Below are positions 1 to 10,858 of a DNA stretch of 27,492 nucleotides, piece by piece. Source of the DNA: Pelargonium nanum. Taxonomy: Eukaryota; Streptophyta; Magnoliopsida; Geraniales; Geraniaceae. The notes under the pieces were generated by a model, which was given only the letters and a program-made list of their open reading frames with translations, searched no databases and was not told where the DNA came from. Position 1 is the first letter of the stretch. Every line of letters begins with the position of its first letter. Both the position numbers and the translations under genes were made by a program. The stretch covers positions 1 to 27,492 of the forward strand of contig JAYMTF010000991.1 in the NCBI GenBank assembly GCA_036897485.1. Direction: 5' to 3'.

Positions 1-25
1 ATATATATATATATATATATATATA
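1..25. repeat. (AT)n microsatellite
   Basis: An uninterrupted AT dinucleotide run at the very start of the window. It continues into AT-rich sequence and may extend upstream. It has no coding value. Confidence 0.95.
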
Positions 26-2160
26 ATAATAAAGTTGAATAGAATGAATGATCATGTAATAGATTGTACCCAACATAATGAAGAAAGTATAATATGAATA
101 ATTTAAATAAAGAACAAAAATATTATTCGATACAAACACAAATCTCAACAAAACCGAATAATACTTATACACATAACCTCATCAGCTCGGATGAGTTCGG
201 TCCAAATTTTGAAAAAGCTTAAAGCATATTAATTACTATTTAAAATGCATCATAAACATATCTATAAATTTCAACATGAAATATAGAAATAATTTATCAA
301 ACCCATAAACCTTTTTGCATTGCCTTTTTTCTTGTTGATCATATCATTGCAAATTATTGACAAACATTGCATGAATTTTAGAAAAGTCCAAACAAGTACA
401 ATCAAAGCTCACAAATATCCCCAATTGGCTTCCATATGCTTGTGCTTCCCATGATTTGATTGCTCCTCATCATTAGCCAACATCAAATTAAAATCCAAAA
501 TTGACTCCACACCAACCTCTAAACATCACATCTAAAAAGATTTTTGGTACATGGCTACACAAATCTATTTTTCTCACAGATGATTTTAAAAAGAAAGAAA
601 AAGTTGCATTTGATATGTTAAAAGTTTGCATACAAAATGTTTCATTCAATAATTTTTCATAATTTAGAGAAACATAAAACAATCAATCATATGTATCAAT
701 TTTTACTGTTTTATATTTCAACATTTTTTTTTTTGGGTTGTATGAAGTTTGGAACTATGTATATAAATGATCACAAATGAAAATGGGTGGAGAATACCAA
801 ATTAGAAAAAAAAACTTAATGAAAAAAAAAATTAAAAGAATAAAAAAAATTGAAGAAATTTGGGTTGTAGATTTTTTTATATATATTAAAAGGGGTTATA
901 AAGGTGAATACTCAAACCAAATCAACTAAAACATGACTTGACACTAGATAAAAGTAGATATATACAATTGTTAAAAATAAAATTGGACATATACAATTGT
1001 TAAAAAATACAATTTATACATACAAAAAGCCTGTACGTTCAACTTGAATTTGTGGGCATATGAAATTCATCTCGTATTTATGAGATTTTTGGGTAACAAA
1101 ATATAGATCCAATCATTCATTAGTCGGTTCAGACAAATCTACATAATTTGTAGTAGAACCTAACACCCGATCCACACCATTGGTGGGCCAAATTATGACT
1201 GTATATTTTACACATGAACTCCAAAATTTAATCAAAAATTTGAATTATTAGCAATAAACATGTTGAACACTGAACTTTCTCGAATGCTTGAATCGTTAAC
1301 AAAACAAGTGTAATTAGTTTGCATTTTAATCATGTTTAATGCGATTCTATACACACCTCCACTCATAGATCTAATAGTTTGAACCTTAATTCCTCAGCAC
1401 TCGATATATCGTATACACATATTGTTAGTTTGAATCGCATAAAATAGATCCGATCATTTGTCAATTATAGTATAAACACGTACAATTTCACATATTTTAC
1501 ACGCAAACCCGACAACTCTTCAATATAAAAATCGAACTAGACATTCTCAATCATATCCGAAACTTAAATTGTCAATTTTATTCTCCTCGATATTTAATAT
1601 TATTTTCCAAATTTTTGGATGAAACTATTGTGGCTAAATTTTCATGTACACGTGCCCAAGCCACCGTTAAATGTGGCTTGTCTCTCCAAAATTAACCAAC
1701 CCATTGAGTTTTCGACACGTCCAAATCTGAACTCGGCAACGACCTGTCGTACATAAAACCAAAAGTTGTGGGCAAACTTGTAATTTCGTCATTAATAATT
1801 GAGGACACGTGTCGGCCACAAAGAAGACCACTATGCGCGGTCTTATCATTTTATCTTCGTCCGATTCACCACGTCACCTCCGCTATGATTAGTGCCGTTT
1901 GATCGTCTAAACACTCTCGTGTCGTTCGACCAAACCACAGCCAATCATGTCTTGACGCGTGGCTTTAGTGACACTTGATCTCTGATCTTCTACCACAATT
2001 GTGGAGTTACGGTGTGGCTGAGTCCACAGGAGCTTTTCCTTACAGAATTAATTTAATATTCGCGCATATCCCAAGGCCCACAGGAATAAGCTTTATCTTT
2101 GAGACGTTATCGTTAGAACTGACAATTTGTGCTATCGTATTGTATTGGATGTCATATATG
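26..2160. other. AT-rich intergenic DNA, no gene recognised
   Basis: Stops are dense in all frames and the short open frames resemble no known family. There is a small direct repeat (a unit around ACAATTGTTAAAAA, near 960-975 and 990-1006). From about 1640 to 2000 the base composition is less AT-rich and several ACGT-core motifs occur. No splice-like exon series, RNA gene or intact transposon was seen. Confidence 0.7.
1640..1885. promoter_or_regulatory. Cluster of G-box/ACGT-core motifs
   Basis: ACACGTGC near 1648, ACACGTGTCGG near 1805 and CCACGTCACC near 1869 are ACGT-core elements of the kind bound by bZIP and bHLH factors (ABRE/G-box). No gene starts nearby on either strand: the closest recognised gene begins about 1.3 kb downstream. 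They could be a distal element, the promoter of an unrecognised or lost gene, or chance. Confidence 0.25.
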
Positions 2161-2164
2161 TATT

Positions 2165-3130
2165 GAACGAGAAAGTACAAACACGACACTTTTGATAATA
2201 ATGTTCAAGTGTCGTACACTAGCACGCCACGTTTAATAAACGTGTTGACATTTCGTGGTCGCGTCGACTTTACGTGAACATAGACTATGTGCCTAACTTG
2301 TTTTTCTTTTTTTACCTTTTTACTATACGTGCAATAGATTTTAATGATGGTGATAAGCTTGAGTATTAGAAATACGACGTGAGATGAAAGATTCGCGCAA
2401 TGCATAAAATATAGATTAATAAGCTAACAATTAATGCTATGATTTAATGGCGTTGACGTACAAATTTAACATTGACCATGTCATAATATCGTGTGTATTT
2501 TACAACTCAAACACATCACATTTATTTATCTTGTTAGATTCTCTAACACAATCACAACACTTATACAAAAATGTTGTTCCAAAACACGCTAAAATCATGT
2601 TCAGTCACGTGTCACGTTCGAAATTGTCGACTCTAGCTATGAGTGACAATTCTTATGTGCGGATCATGTTTGTGTCGTGTTGAATGTTCAGTGATATGTT
2701 AAATAAGTTAACATGAACCTGACATAATTCGTCAACGAATGAGTTGACACGACGACATGAAATGACCAACACATTTAAACAAGCGGGCACAAAATCACTC
2801 GACCCGACTTGACACTATAAACAAACAAGTTGGAACTTACCCGACCCGACATGTAATAGCTGGCATATTTATTTATTCGGGCAATTTTTTATCTGATTTA
2901 CTTAAAAAAAATACATTTTTATTCTTAAATGAGCATATCAATAAATGAATTACACGACTTATTTATGACTTATATAATTAAACAAGTTAGGTGGGTTAAA
3001 CACGTTTGGCACACGTTCAACACGTTTAGCACACGTTCAACACGTTTAGCACACGTTCAACACGAACCCAACCAAATCATATTTAAATTCGTGTCGTGTT
3101 CGAGTCATGATCCAAACTACCAGTCCTAGG
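2165..3130. mobile_element. Degraded hAT-like repeat sequence (ACCCGACCCG / CGTGTCGTG type)
   Basis: The stretch is full of words such as CGTGTCGTGTTCG, CGACCCGACTTG and ACCCGACCCGACATG, which are typical of high-copy non-autonomous hAT-like repeats in plants. The part at about 2695-2777 matches, in inverted orientation, the repeat inside the last coding intron of OTU1 (about 12900-13020); both share the word ATGACCAACACATTTAAA and flanking words. No transposase frame or clear ends were found, so boundaries are approximate. Small open frames here look spurious. Confidence 0.5.
3001..3060. repeat. Three tandem copies of a 20-bp unit
   Basis: The unit CACGTTTAGCACACGTTCAA occurs three times head to tail. 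Copies 2 and 3 are identical and copy 1 differs at one base. It sits in the distal part of the hAT-like sequence, about 150-200 bp upstream of the presumed AML transcription start. Each unit carries two ACGT cores. Confidence 0.95.
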
Positions 3131-3199
3131 TAACTAACACAATGTAGGGGCAACATTGTAAATTGAAACTAGTTTATTAGTTAAACTACCCGGGTTGCT

Positions 3200-3744
3200 C
3201 GTGCCAGCGTGGCTTGGAGGGAGATATCAACCCAACAGCTCAACCAACAAAGACTTCCATTTGCCTTCACCGAGACCACACAACGGATCGGGGACTTAAC
3301 GCCGTTAAAACCGGTAACGGTGCCCAACCCCAGTCTCTTGCTCCCGTGTTTCTCGGACCCGATCTCCGTCCACTCCTCCGTTTATTACCTCTCCCTCTCC
3401 GTTTCCTCCTCCAACAACAACCCCAACACGCACCTATCGCTCTCTTCCTCCTCTCTGTCGCCGGAGATTTTGCTCCTCTCGCCGGCGACTCCATAGATTC
3501 CGGCAGAAGAGGAAGAGGAAGCGTGTTAGGGCGAGGAGGAGGAGGTTGACGTGCAATGCAGGGAAAAAGGAATCGAAGCTGCTTTGGAGGATCTTGCACG
3601 GCACAGATGATGCTCTAGATTGTCTCTTCCTCGATCTCACCTTGCCTTTTGCTGTAATTTATTCGATTTCTCTGTCTCCGGCTTGCTTAAATTCGTCCTC
3701 GCCTCGTTTCTGCTTCTCCAGCCGATCCTCGATTTCGAGAAAAG
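3200..3744 (+). other. Non-coding first exon (5' UTR) of the Mei2-like gene
   Basis: A CT-rich, GC-elevated leader ends in a good donor (AAAG|GTAGGT, exon end 3744). The acceptor is TGTGCAG| at 4377, and the main ATG lies in the next exon at 4457. The transcription start is not determined; 3200 is an estimate from the change in base composition. The only ATG-initiated reading frame in the spliced leader is the short uORF at 3556. The next exon contributes 79 nt of leader (4378-4456) without any ATG. Confidence 0.6.
3556..3618 (+). CDS. Upstream ORF of 20 codons in the Mei2-like leader
   Basis: The first ATG of the predicted leader opens a frame of 20 codons ending in TAG at 3616-3618. The peptide starts MQGKRNRSCFGG and ends TAQMML. 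It lies entirely in the non-coding first exon, about 205 spliced nucleotides upstream of the main ATG. Two further in-frame ATGs occur at 3607 and 3610. If translated it would be expected to limit or regulate ribosome access to the main frame. Whether the peptide itself is conserved cannot be told from one sequence. Confidence 0.4.
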   Translation: MQGKRNRSCFGGSCTAQMML

Positions 3745-3824
3745 GTAGGTTTTGTCTGCTTCTGTTTTTTTTTACTCTACTGTTCGTGTTTTCAGGCGCG
3801 TGTCGCGGTTTGATCTCGTGAGGT

Positions 3825-4137
3825 GAGCTCAATTTCGGTGTTTTGATCTGGAACTGAGTTGGTGATGGAGGTGATCTTGTTGATCTGTCCGGAAATTAGC
3901 TTCTGGATTTGCAGTTTTTGAGAAATTTGTGTGTTTTTTTTCTTCTTCGGCTGGTTTGTTTTGTCGTCATCTTTTTCGTCGATTGTTCTGTTTTCGCGTT
4001 TTGATTCCGCGAATTGAGCTCAATTTTGGCTTTTACGTGTTTTGATCTGGAACTGAGTTGGTGATGGAGGTGATCTTGTTGATCTACCAGGAAATTAGCT
4101 TTGTGGATTTGAAATTTTGGAGAGATTTGTATTTATT
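3825..4137 (+). repeat. Direct duplication inside the 5' UTR intron of the Mei2-like gene
   Basis: A segment of about 110 bp starting GAGCTCAATTT at 3825 recurs at 4016, offset by 191-199 bp because of a small indel. Both copies contain TTTTGATCTGGAACTGAG followed by GGTGATGGAGGTGATC. Weaker similarity upstream suggests a tandem duplication of about 190 bp. Each copy carries TTTGATCTG (3842-3850 and 4041-4049), which fits the published TTNGATYTG motif of expression-enhancing first introns. Confidence 0.85.
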
Positions 4138-4456
4138 TTTTTTCCTGCTGGTTTGTTCAATTTTGTAGCTGATTATTATGAAGAGCCATGCCTCGGAACT
4201 GAATTAATTGCTTATTAATTCTTGTTTAATTTTGTAATAATTGAATGCTTTATAGATGAGATCTTGAGATGATACATCAATTATTAAAAAAAAATTTTTT
4301 TTGCAGTAATTGAATTTTCCTTGATTTTTTTAATATATTTGTATTTGGTGAACCAATTTGTAATTTTTTCTGTGCAGATTTGCTTCACTGGAGGGAAAAA
4401 TTTGAATTTTCATTTTCAATTAAGGAGTTTCTGGCAAATAGATTGCAAGTTTCATC

Positions 4457-7400
4457 ATGCCATCTGAAATAATGGACCTGAATCGCTTTTCCTCATCATC
4501 TTTCTTCTCAGGCGATGCAAGCTTTCCGAACGAGGTATTTAATTGCATTGACATCTTTTTTTTATCAGTTGAGATTGAGATATTCTTTTTATTTCTCATT
4601 TCTCATATTCCACTTATGCTTAATTTTCTTTTGCTATCTACTTGGCAGAGACAAGTTGGGTTTTGGAAGTCAGACACCCCGGCCAGCCACAATGGTCAGT
4701 ATCTAAAAGTTACATTATTACATAGGTCTTACTGATTTGTCTTTTAAGTGTACGCAACAATCTATTGTGTGGACTGATTGGCTTTGATAGGTTATGTTTT
4801 GTATAAGTATGCTTTTTAACATCGTTATTTGTAATGTCTCTGGAGGTAGATAATAAGGAAAATATGGGAATCTTGTTTACTGGAAGTGTGAATCTGTGTG
4901 GGGATTATCTGCAAGCTTCTGGTTGTTTTGTGTTAATATGATTGAAAATGGAAATTCAATAAATTAAATGTAACCTTATGGTTGCTTAATCTTAGATTAT
5001 GTTGTGTTGAAATGATCTTTAGTAAATTTAAAAGGTAATGTAAACATGATCTTAGGTAGAACAGTTGACGTTGTGGCATTTTGGTTTAGCAAAATTGATA
5101 CTCCGTATTTAATTGTTCAAGTTGTGAGGTATGATGAATTTATGGGAGTTATTAGTATCAATGCATAGATTATGTGATGAATTAACTGGTTGGAGGTGGG
5201 AATCTAATCTTCAATCTAATCTTTGTCGTGTTGTAGTAAATGCAATTTATATTTGTCAAGGATTTAAAGTTGATCTTTATCTTTCAACAGGCAGAGAGAA
5301 GCCAGTTGCTTCACCCCCCTTGGATACATTTATGCCGAAGGAAGGTCAAATAATGAAATCCTTTGAACATTTCGATTCTCGCCTGGTGCAAGATCAGAAA
5401 GTAAAAGTTGGCTTAGATAGGAATGCAGTGGGAGCAGAGAGAGCATCCAACCGTTCCTCTACTATGTCGAGATCTCTGGACTATAATACGGTTCAGCCAA
5501 TGCCTTACTTTGCTGAAAACAACAAAATTGATATGATGGGTATTCAATATGAGAATAATCTCTTCTCAAGCTCAATGACAGAGTTATTTAATAAGAAGTG
5601 TAAGTCTTCTCTCTCCCACTTCTTTTCCTATATATGTGTTTGAACTGAAGCTGGCTATTATGCTAGAAGTGATCCATGTCTCATTCCTTAAATTGCAGTG
5701 CTGTATGGACTTGGTTCCTAGTTTGTAGGCGTATTACTGGCTTCTGATGCTCTACATTTAGATCATAACTCTGTAGCTTTATGTGCATTTTCTTGTTGCA
5801 GTGAGGTTAGCACAAAATAATGCTCCATATGGCCATTCTGTTGATACCGCGGCCTCCCACTATGAGGAAGAGGAACCTCTAGAATCCACTAAAGAAATTG
5901 AGGCACAAACAATTGGAAACCTCCTCCCTGACGATGATGATTTGCTTTCTGGAGTGACTGAAGGGCTTCAATATTTTGGTCAACCCAATGGTGGAGATGA
6001 TTTGGAGGAACTAGACCTCTTCAACAGTGTTGGGGGAATGGATCTAGGAGATGACAGTTCCTCTATAGGACAAAGGAATTCAGAATTTCCAGGAGGAATT
6101 ACTAACGGTCAGCTGGGTAGCTCATTAGTTGGAGAACACCCTTATGGTGAACATCCTTCGAGAACACTGTTTGTGAGAAATATTAATAGCAATGTCGAAG
6201 ATTCTGAGTTGAAGACTCTTTTTGAGGTTTGTGTATCTTTTATTTTCCTTTTGTAGTTCTTGATTTGTAATTAAACGCTATTCTTACGATATAAAATTTT
6301 CATCTTGAGAGCAGCAATTTGGAGATATTCGCACTCTTTATACAGCCTGCAAGCATCGTGGTTTTGTGATGATCTCCTATTATGATATAAGAGCTGCCCG
6401 AAATGCAATGAAAGCCCTCCAGAACAAACCATTGAGGCGTAGGAAGCTTGACATACATTATTCGATTCCAAAGGTTAGCGTTTATATTTCATCCTTTCTG
6501 GTACAATATTTGCTTCTGTTTATCTTATTATTATCTTGCTGTCATTGTGGGAATGCTGTAAAATGTAAATCATTATCTGCACACATTCCTTTTTTTTTTT
6601 TTTTTTTTTTGGTGTTTTTTTTTTTTTTTTTTGTATATGTGTGTATGTCTTATTTCTTGTCTCCCTGTATTTTTTGTTGCCTGTTTTCAGGACAACCCGT
6701 CTGAAAAGGATATTAATCAAGGCACTCTTGTGGCATTTAACCTTGATACTTCCATTTCAAATGATGAACTTCTTCAAATTTTTGGGGTCTACGGAGAAGT
6801 AAAAGAGGTAGGTTTGCTTATTGATTCTTACCTTTGTACTAAAAAAAGAAAAAGAAAACCAGGGTACTAATACAATGGTTTATTATTGTTTCTGAAATAC
6901 AGATTCGTGAAACCCCACATAGAAGTCATCACAAATTTATTGAATACTATGATATTAGAGCTGCAGAGGCTGCACTCCATGGACTGAACAAGAGTGATAT
7001 TGCTGGGAAGCAGATTAAGCTTGAACCAAGTCGGCCAGGCGGTGCTAGACGGTAAAAAATCATATTTTGTGTACATTTGTTGTCATTCTTTCGCTGAAAT
7101 AAAACTCAAACCTTAACAGTTGGGGGAAGAATAGATTTTGATGTATATTGGTGGGAGTAAATAGTAGGTAAAAGACCCAATATGGTCCCTGAACTTCTTT
7201 GTATGGACCCAATTTGGTACCTGAACTTTTTATAACCTGAAATAGTCTTTGAACTTTTAAATATGGACCCAAAATAGTTCTTGATGTTAAATTATTATTA
7301 TTTCCAATTATTTTGCTGACGTGACAAGTCATTAGTATAGTCGGACCATCACGTCAACAAAATAATTGAATAAAAATAATTATTTAATATATTTAAATTC

Positions 7401-7612
7401 TTCGTCAGTCCACTTAACGGAGAAATTGATGAAAACTAACTGCAATGACTACTTTGAGTCCATATTTGAAAGTACAGAGACCAAATTGAGTCTTTTAACT
7501 AAATATTACCATATTTACTAATTATTTTCTGCGGGTGTACACCTTACTAAAACTCATTGCGGAAATCTAACTCCCTGATTTTTAATTTCTTTCACTTTTT
7601 TCTTTGGGTCAA

Positions 7613-7647
<35 letters not shown>

Positions 7648-10600
7648 TTCCATCTCCTGAATTTTTCCCTTCGCTTCAGTTTGGTGCAACAGTTTTCTTC
7701 AGAGTTGGAGCAAGATGAAGATGGCTCCTATCTACAGCTTAACAGTCCTTCTAATAATTCTATATCTGGAATCTTTGGTATGATTATTGCAATTATAAAT
7801 ACTTTTCCCATTCTATATTGTTGATTCTGGAGCAAACTGTATCATCTTGTTTTCTCATAAAGCATTCTAACAGGATCGCTTGGACATGGAACAATCACAT
7901 CTTCAAGCATGGATAATGTAACCATGTTGGGTGGGCATTCTTCAATACGGTCCCCGATTAGTCCATATTTAGAAACTGCATTTCATTCAGGGATTTCTTC
8001 CAGTGTACCTAAAAGCTTACCCTCTCTGGTGAGAGTTCAATCAGCTGGCAATCAATCTTGTCTTTCCGAGTCTGGCCACTCCCAAGGCACATTGCAATTT
8101 GATATCCGAAGCACCCCAGCTTTTCATCCACATTCACTTCCAGAGTATCAGGATGGTCTGACCAACTGCATTTCTCCAGGCACTGTGGCTGCAAATATCA
8201 GTCCCAGACCAGTAGAAAGAATTGATAACAGACAATTTTGCAGAGTACACTCAGATGGGCATCTAATGGAACTAAATGACGGTGGTATGCTTCTTGGATC
8301 TCTATGTACTGTTGTTATTGCTTTCATGTTTCATTTTCCTGCTTTCCCAGCTAGCAAGAGGTGTGTTCTTAATATGTTTGAAAGTTTGTTATTAATGTCA
8401 ATAAAGAAAATATTAAAATCCATAAACAATGGTGGGGTCTCTGCATCCAAAGCTGTGCATAACCTCCCTTGTTCTTTGAAGTCTTGAAAGTATATATTTT
8501 GTTCTCAAAGTCTTTGCGAGCAGTTTCTGCTGGTAATGTCTGTTATAGTGATCTGTATGAGTTTTGTGAATTATATGTTAAAATGATTCGTTGAATAGTT
8601 GGTTAATTCAAAAGTGTTTTGCTTTTTCAGTTTATGGTTCTTCTGGTAATGGAAGCTGTCTTCTTCCTGGACATCGCTATTCATGGAGTAACTCCTATCA
8701 CCCCCAGCCTCCAGGAATGATGTGGCCAAACTCGCCTTCTGCATCTTTTGTAAATGGAATGTGTACTGCTCATCCTCCACCGAGACTGCATGGACTTCCA
8801 AGAGCACCATCTCATATGCTGAACTCAGTTTTATCCACCAACAACCACCATGTTGGGTCAGCTCCAGCAGTTAATCCTTCTATCTGGGACCGGCGTAATT
8901 CATATGCAGGGGAATCTCAGGAGGCTTCTGGTTTTCACCCAGGCTCTCTTGGAAATACAAGAATGTCTACTAATTCTCTTCACTCGATTGAACTTGCTTC
9001 TCAGAACATCTTTCCTCATAGTGGTGGAAATGGTATGGATATGTCAATTCCTCCTAAAAATGCGGGTCTCCAATCTCATCATCAGAGGTGCATGATGTTT
9101 CCTGGAAGAGCTCAAATGATACCCATGATGAATTCATTTGATTCCCCTAATGAACGTGTTAGAAGCCGTAGAAATGAAGGCGGTTCCAATCAGGCAGACA
9201 ACAAGAAGCAGTTTGAGCTGGATATTGAACGCATAAGGCGAGGGGAGGACAACCGAACAACACTAATGATAAAGAACATCCCTAACAAGTATGTGATTTT
9301 TCATTCTAGAAAACTTCCATACTCGGATGTTTTATTTACATATATTTTTTGTGGTGTGAAAATTGGTATGAGTGAGTGAGGTGCATTTTTCGGGTTCATG
9401 ATGAAAAGACCTAATCCGAACCTGACCCGTCAAAGGTGTGGGTTTTGAGTGTGGATTACCCAAAATGACCTGTAAATTAATCGGTCTATTTTATGCCACC
9501 CGACCAAACCTGCGAAAAGTTTGCAGGTCAGATTCCAAGTGCCCGTCATTCGGGTCCAAATTGCCACCTTAAGGAAATAGTTCCATTGGACCTCGTTACC
9601 ATTCACTTAGACCCATATTCTTACGACAACAGGACCATCGTTTCATTGGTTGACTATATCAGATATGTAGAACTTGATGCTTGTCAGAGTTGGATCTCTC
9701 TTGTTGATTTTGACGTAATATGGTTGTAATTTCAGGTATACGTCAAAGATGCTTTTGGCTGCTATTGATGAACACCATCGAGGAACATACGATTTCCTTT
9801 ACCTTCCAATTGACTTTAAGGTAGGCGTCTTCTCTCTGAAAGATCTCTTTTTCACTTTGCAAATGAAGGGTGAGAATTTGTTAGGAACTTTGGAATTTCT
9901 GTCTAGTATTCAATTATTCATTAATTTTTCAAATTTGCTGCAGAACAAATGCAATGTGGGGTATGCATTCATTAACATGACTGATCCTCGGCAGATCATC
10001 CCGTTTTATCAGGTTTGTTTCATGTTTAAGCTTTAAGGCAATTGGAAATATGTATTGGGACCAAAGCTAAAAGTGGGAAAGAAATCCTATTTTTTTGTCA
10101 GGCATTCAATGGAAAGAAATGGGAGAAGTTTAACAGCGAAAAGGTCGCTTCAATTGCATATGCTCGCATACAAGGGAAATCGGCCCTCATTGCTCATTTT
10201 CAAAATTCAAGCTTGATGAATGAGGATAAGCGATGCCGACCCATTCTCTTCAATACTGATGGCCCCAATGCAGGCGATCAGGTACAAACATTGCTTCCGC
10301 CTTCCGAGCACACTTATATTCAATTAGCTGCTTCCTCCGTCCCAAAATGAGTGTTTTATTTAGAGTTGGCAATTCGGGTTGAAAAGGCCTAACGCAATCC
10401 TGACTCGCACCTCAATTTGACATAGAAAATGTTTTAGTGCGGGATGCCAAACCCGACCCTCACTCCCACATGGCAAACCCAGCCCAAAAATTATCCGTTT
10501 GCGGGTTCGGGCCCAAATTGCCAGCTTTACTTTCCTTCATGTGCTTTTGTATAAAACTTCATTGTAACAAACTCGAGTGGTTCAAAAAAGAAGATGGACA

Positions 10601-10858
10601 CTCATTTTGAAATAGACGGAGAATTAATTATTCTTAATTACATTAACCACTCACACAAGCTTTTCATACTTATCAGTTATCACTTAGAAATAGATTTAAC
10701 GTCGCGATTTTTCTTCACATATGCAGGTGCCCTTCCCCATGGGGGTTAACGTTCGAACAAGACCCGGAAAAAACCGAGGAAGCTCACCAAACTTGTCAAA
10801 CGGGGAGGATTCTTCAAATGGAGACTCGTCTTCGGGCTCTGGGAGGGACTCAGATTAA
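4457..10858 (+). CDS. Mei2-like (AML family) RNA-binding protein, three RRMs
   Basis: Fourteen coding exons: 4457-4534, 4649-4694, 5291-5599, 5802-6226, 6315-6473, 6691-6807, 6903-7051, 7680-7777, 7874-8284, 8631-9288, 9736-9820, 9944-10012, 10102-10281, 10727-10858. All junctions are GT-AG and the sum is 2916 nt, in frame, giving 971 aa, within the usual AML size range. The start MPSEIMDL matches the family N-terminus (MPS.IM). RRM1 is about residues 265-337 (RTLFVRNI; RNP1-like RGFVMISY). RRM2 is about 350-422 (HKFIEYYD). The C-terminal Mei2-type RRM3, the family hallmark, is about 807-905 (TTLMIKNIPNK, FLYLPIDF, VGYAFINM, SEKVASIAYARIQG). Conserved linkers EIEAQTIGNLLPD, DLFNSVGGMDL and GMMWPNSPS are present. 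AML proteins bind RNA and act in meiosis and meristem or vegetative growth. The gene looks intact. Its nearest Arabidopsis relatives appear to be AML1/AML4, but the exact orthologue is uncertain. Confidence 0.95.
6590..6632 (+). repeat. Poly-T tracts in an intron of the Mei2-like gene
   Basis: Two long T runs are separated by a short GGTG spacer in the intron at 6474-6690, about 60 bp upstream of its acceptor. They may act as an extended polypyrimidine tract. They are low complexity and prone to length error. Confidence 0.9.
7160..7507. mobile_element. MITE with ~45-bp terminal inverted repeats in a Mei2-like intron
   Basis: The left end (GTAAAAGACCCAATATGGTC at about 7168) pairs with the reverse complement of the right end (GTTAAAAGACTCAATTTGGT), and the similarity runs on to ATGGA on both sides. 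The left subterminal region holds two or three further degenerate copies of the CCCAA..TGGTCCCTGAACTT unit. An internal 20-bp inverted repeat (7305-7324 with 7349-7368, one mismatch) is centred on TGACGTGA. There is no coding capacity. TAAATA flanks both sides and may be the target duplication, but this is uncertain. The element fills much of the intron at 7052-7679. TGGTCCCTGAACTT-type elements are common in dicot genomes. Confidence 0.75.
7613..7646 (+). repeat. (CT)n(CA)n compound microsatellite
   Basis: A CT run passes directly into a CA run, ending about 33 bp before the acceptor of the same Mei2-like intron. It may contribute to the pyrimidine-rich tract. Its length is likely polymorphic. 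Confidence 0.95.
9385..9570. mobile_element. hAT-like non-autonomous repeat in a Mei2-like intron
   Basis: It contains CGGGTTC...GAAAAGACCTAATCC at the left and CGGGTCCAAATTGCCACC at the right. The same architecture (GGGTTGAAAAGGCCTAACG to GGGCCCAAATTGCCAGC) occurs in the element at 10361-10526, so the two belong to one family. It lies in the intron at 9289-9735, which splits the first lysine codon (K817) after the start of RRM3. It has no coding capacity, and its boundaries are approximate. Confidence 0.55.
10335..10621. mobile_element. Stowaway-like MITE, interrupted by another element
   Basis: The left end is CTCCGTCCCAAAATGAGTGT (10335-10354). The right end, at about 10599-10621, reads in reverse complement CTCCGTCTATTTCAAAATGA and continues GTGT. 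CTCCGTCCC with AAAATGAGTG is the classic terminal signature of plant Stowaway (Tc1/mariner-type) MITEs. The interior is interrupted at about 10361-10526 by a hAT-like element. The whole lies in the last intron of the Mei2-like gene (10282-10726). Confidence 0.7.
10361..10526. mobile_element. hAT-like element nested in the Stowaway-like MITE
   Basis: It begins TAGAGTTGGCAATTCGGGTT and ends CGGGCCCAAATTGCCAGC, giving short inverted ends around TGGCAATT..GGG. The flanks TTTATTTA and TTTACTTT could be a decayed 8-bp target duplication (6 of 8 match), as expected for hAT insertions. It is non-coding and related to the copy at 9385-9570. Confidence 0.6.

Noticed and set aside
3209..3821. Long overlapping frames on both strands across the AML leader
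   Set aside because: The region is a CT-rich, GC-elevated 5' UTR. Most of the frames begin at non-ATG codons and none has homology. The splice structure and the main ATG at 4457 explain the region.
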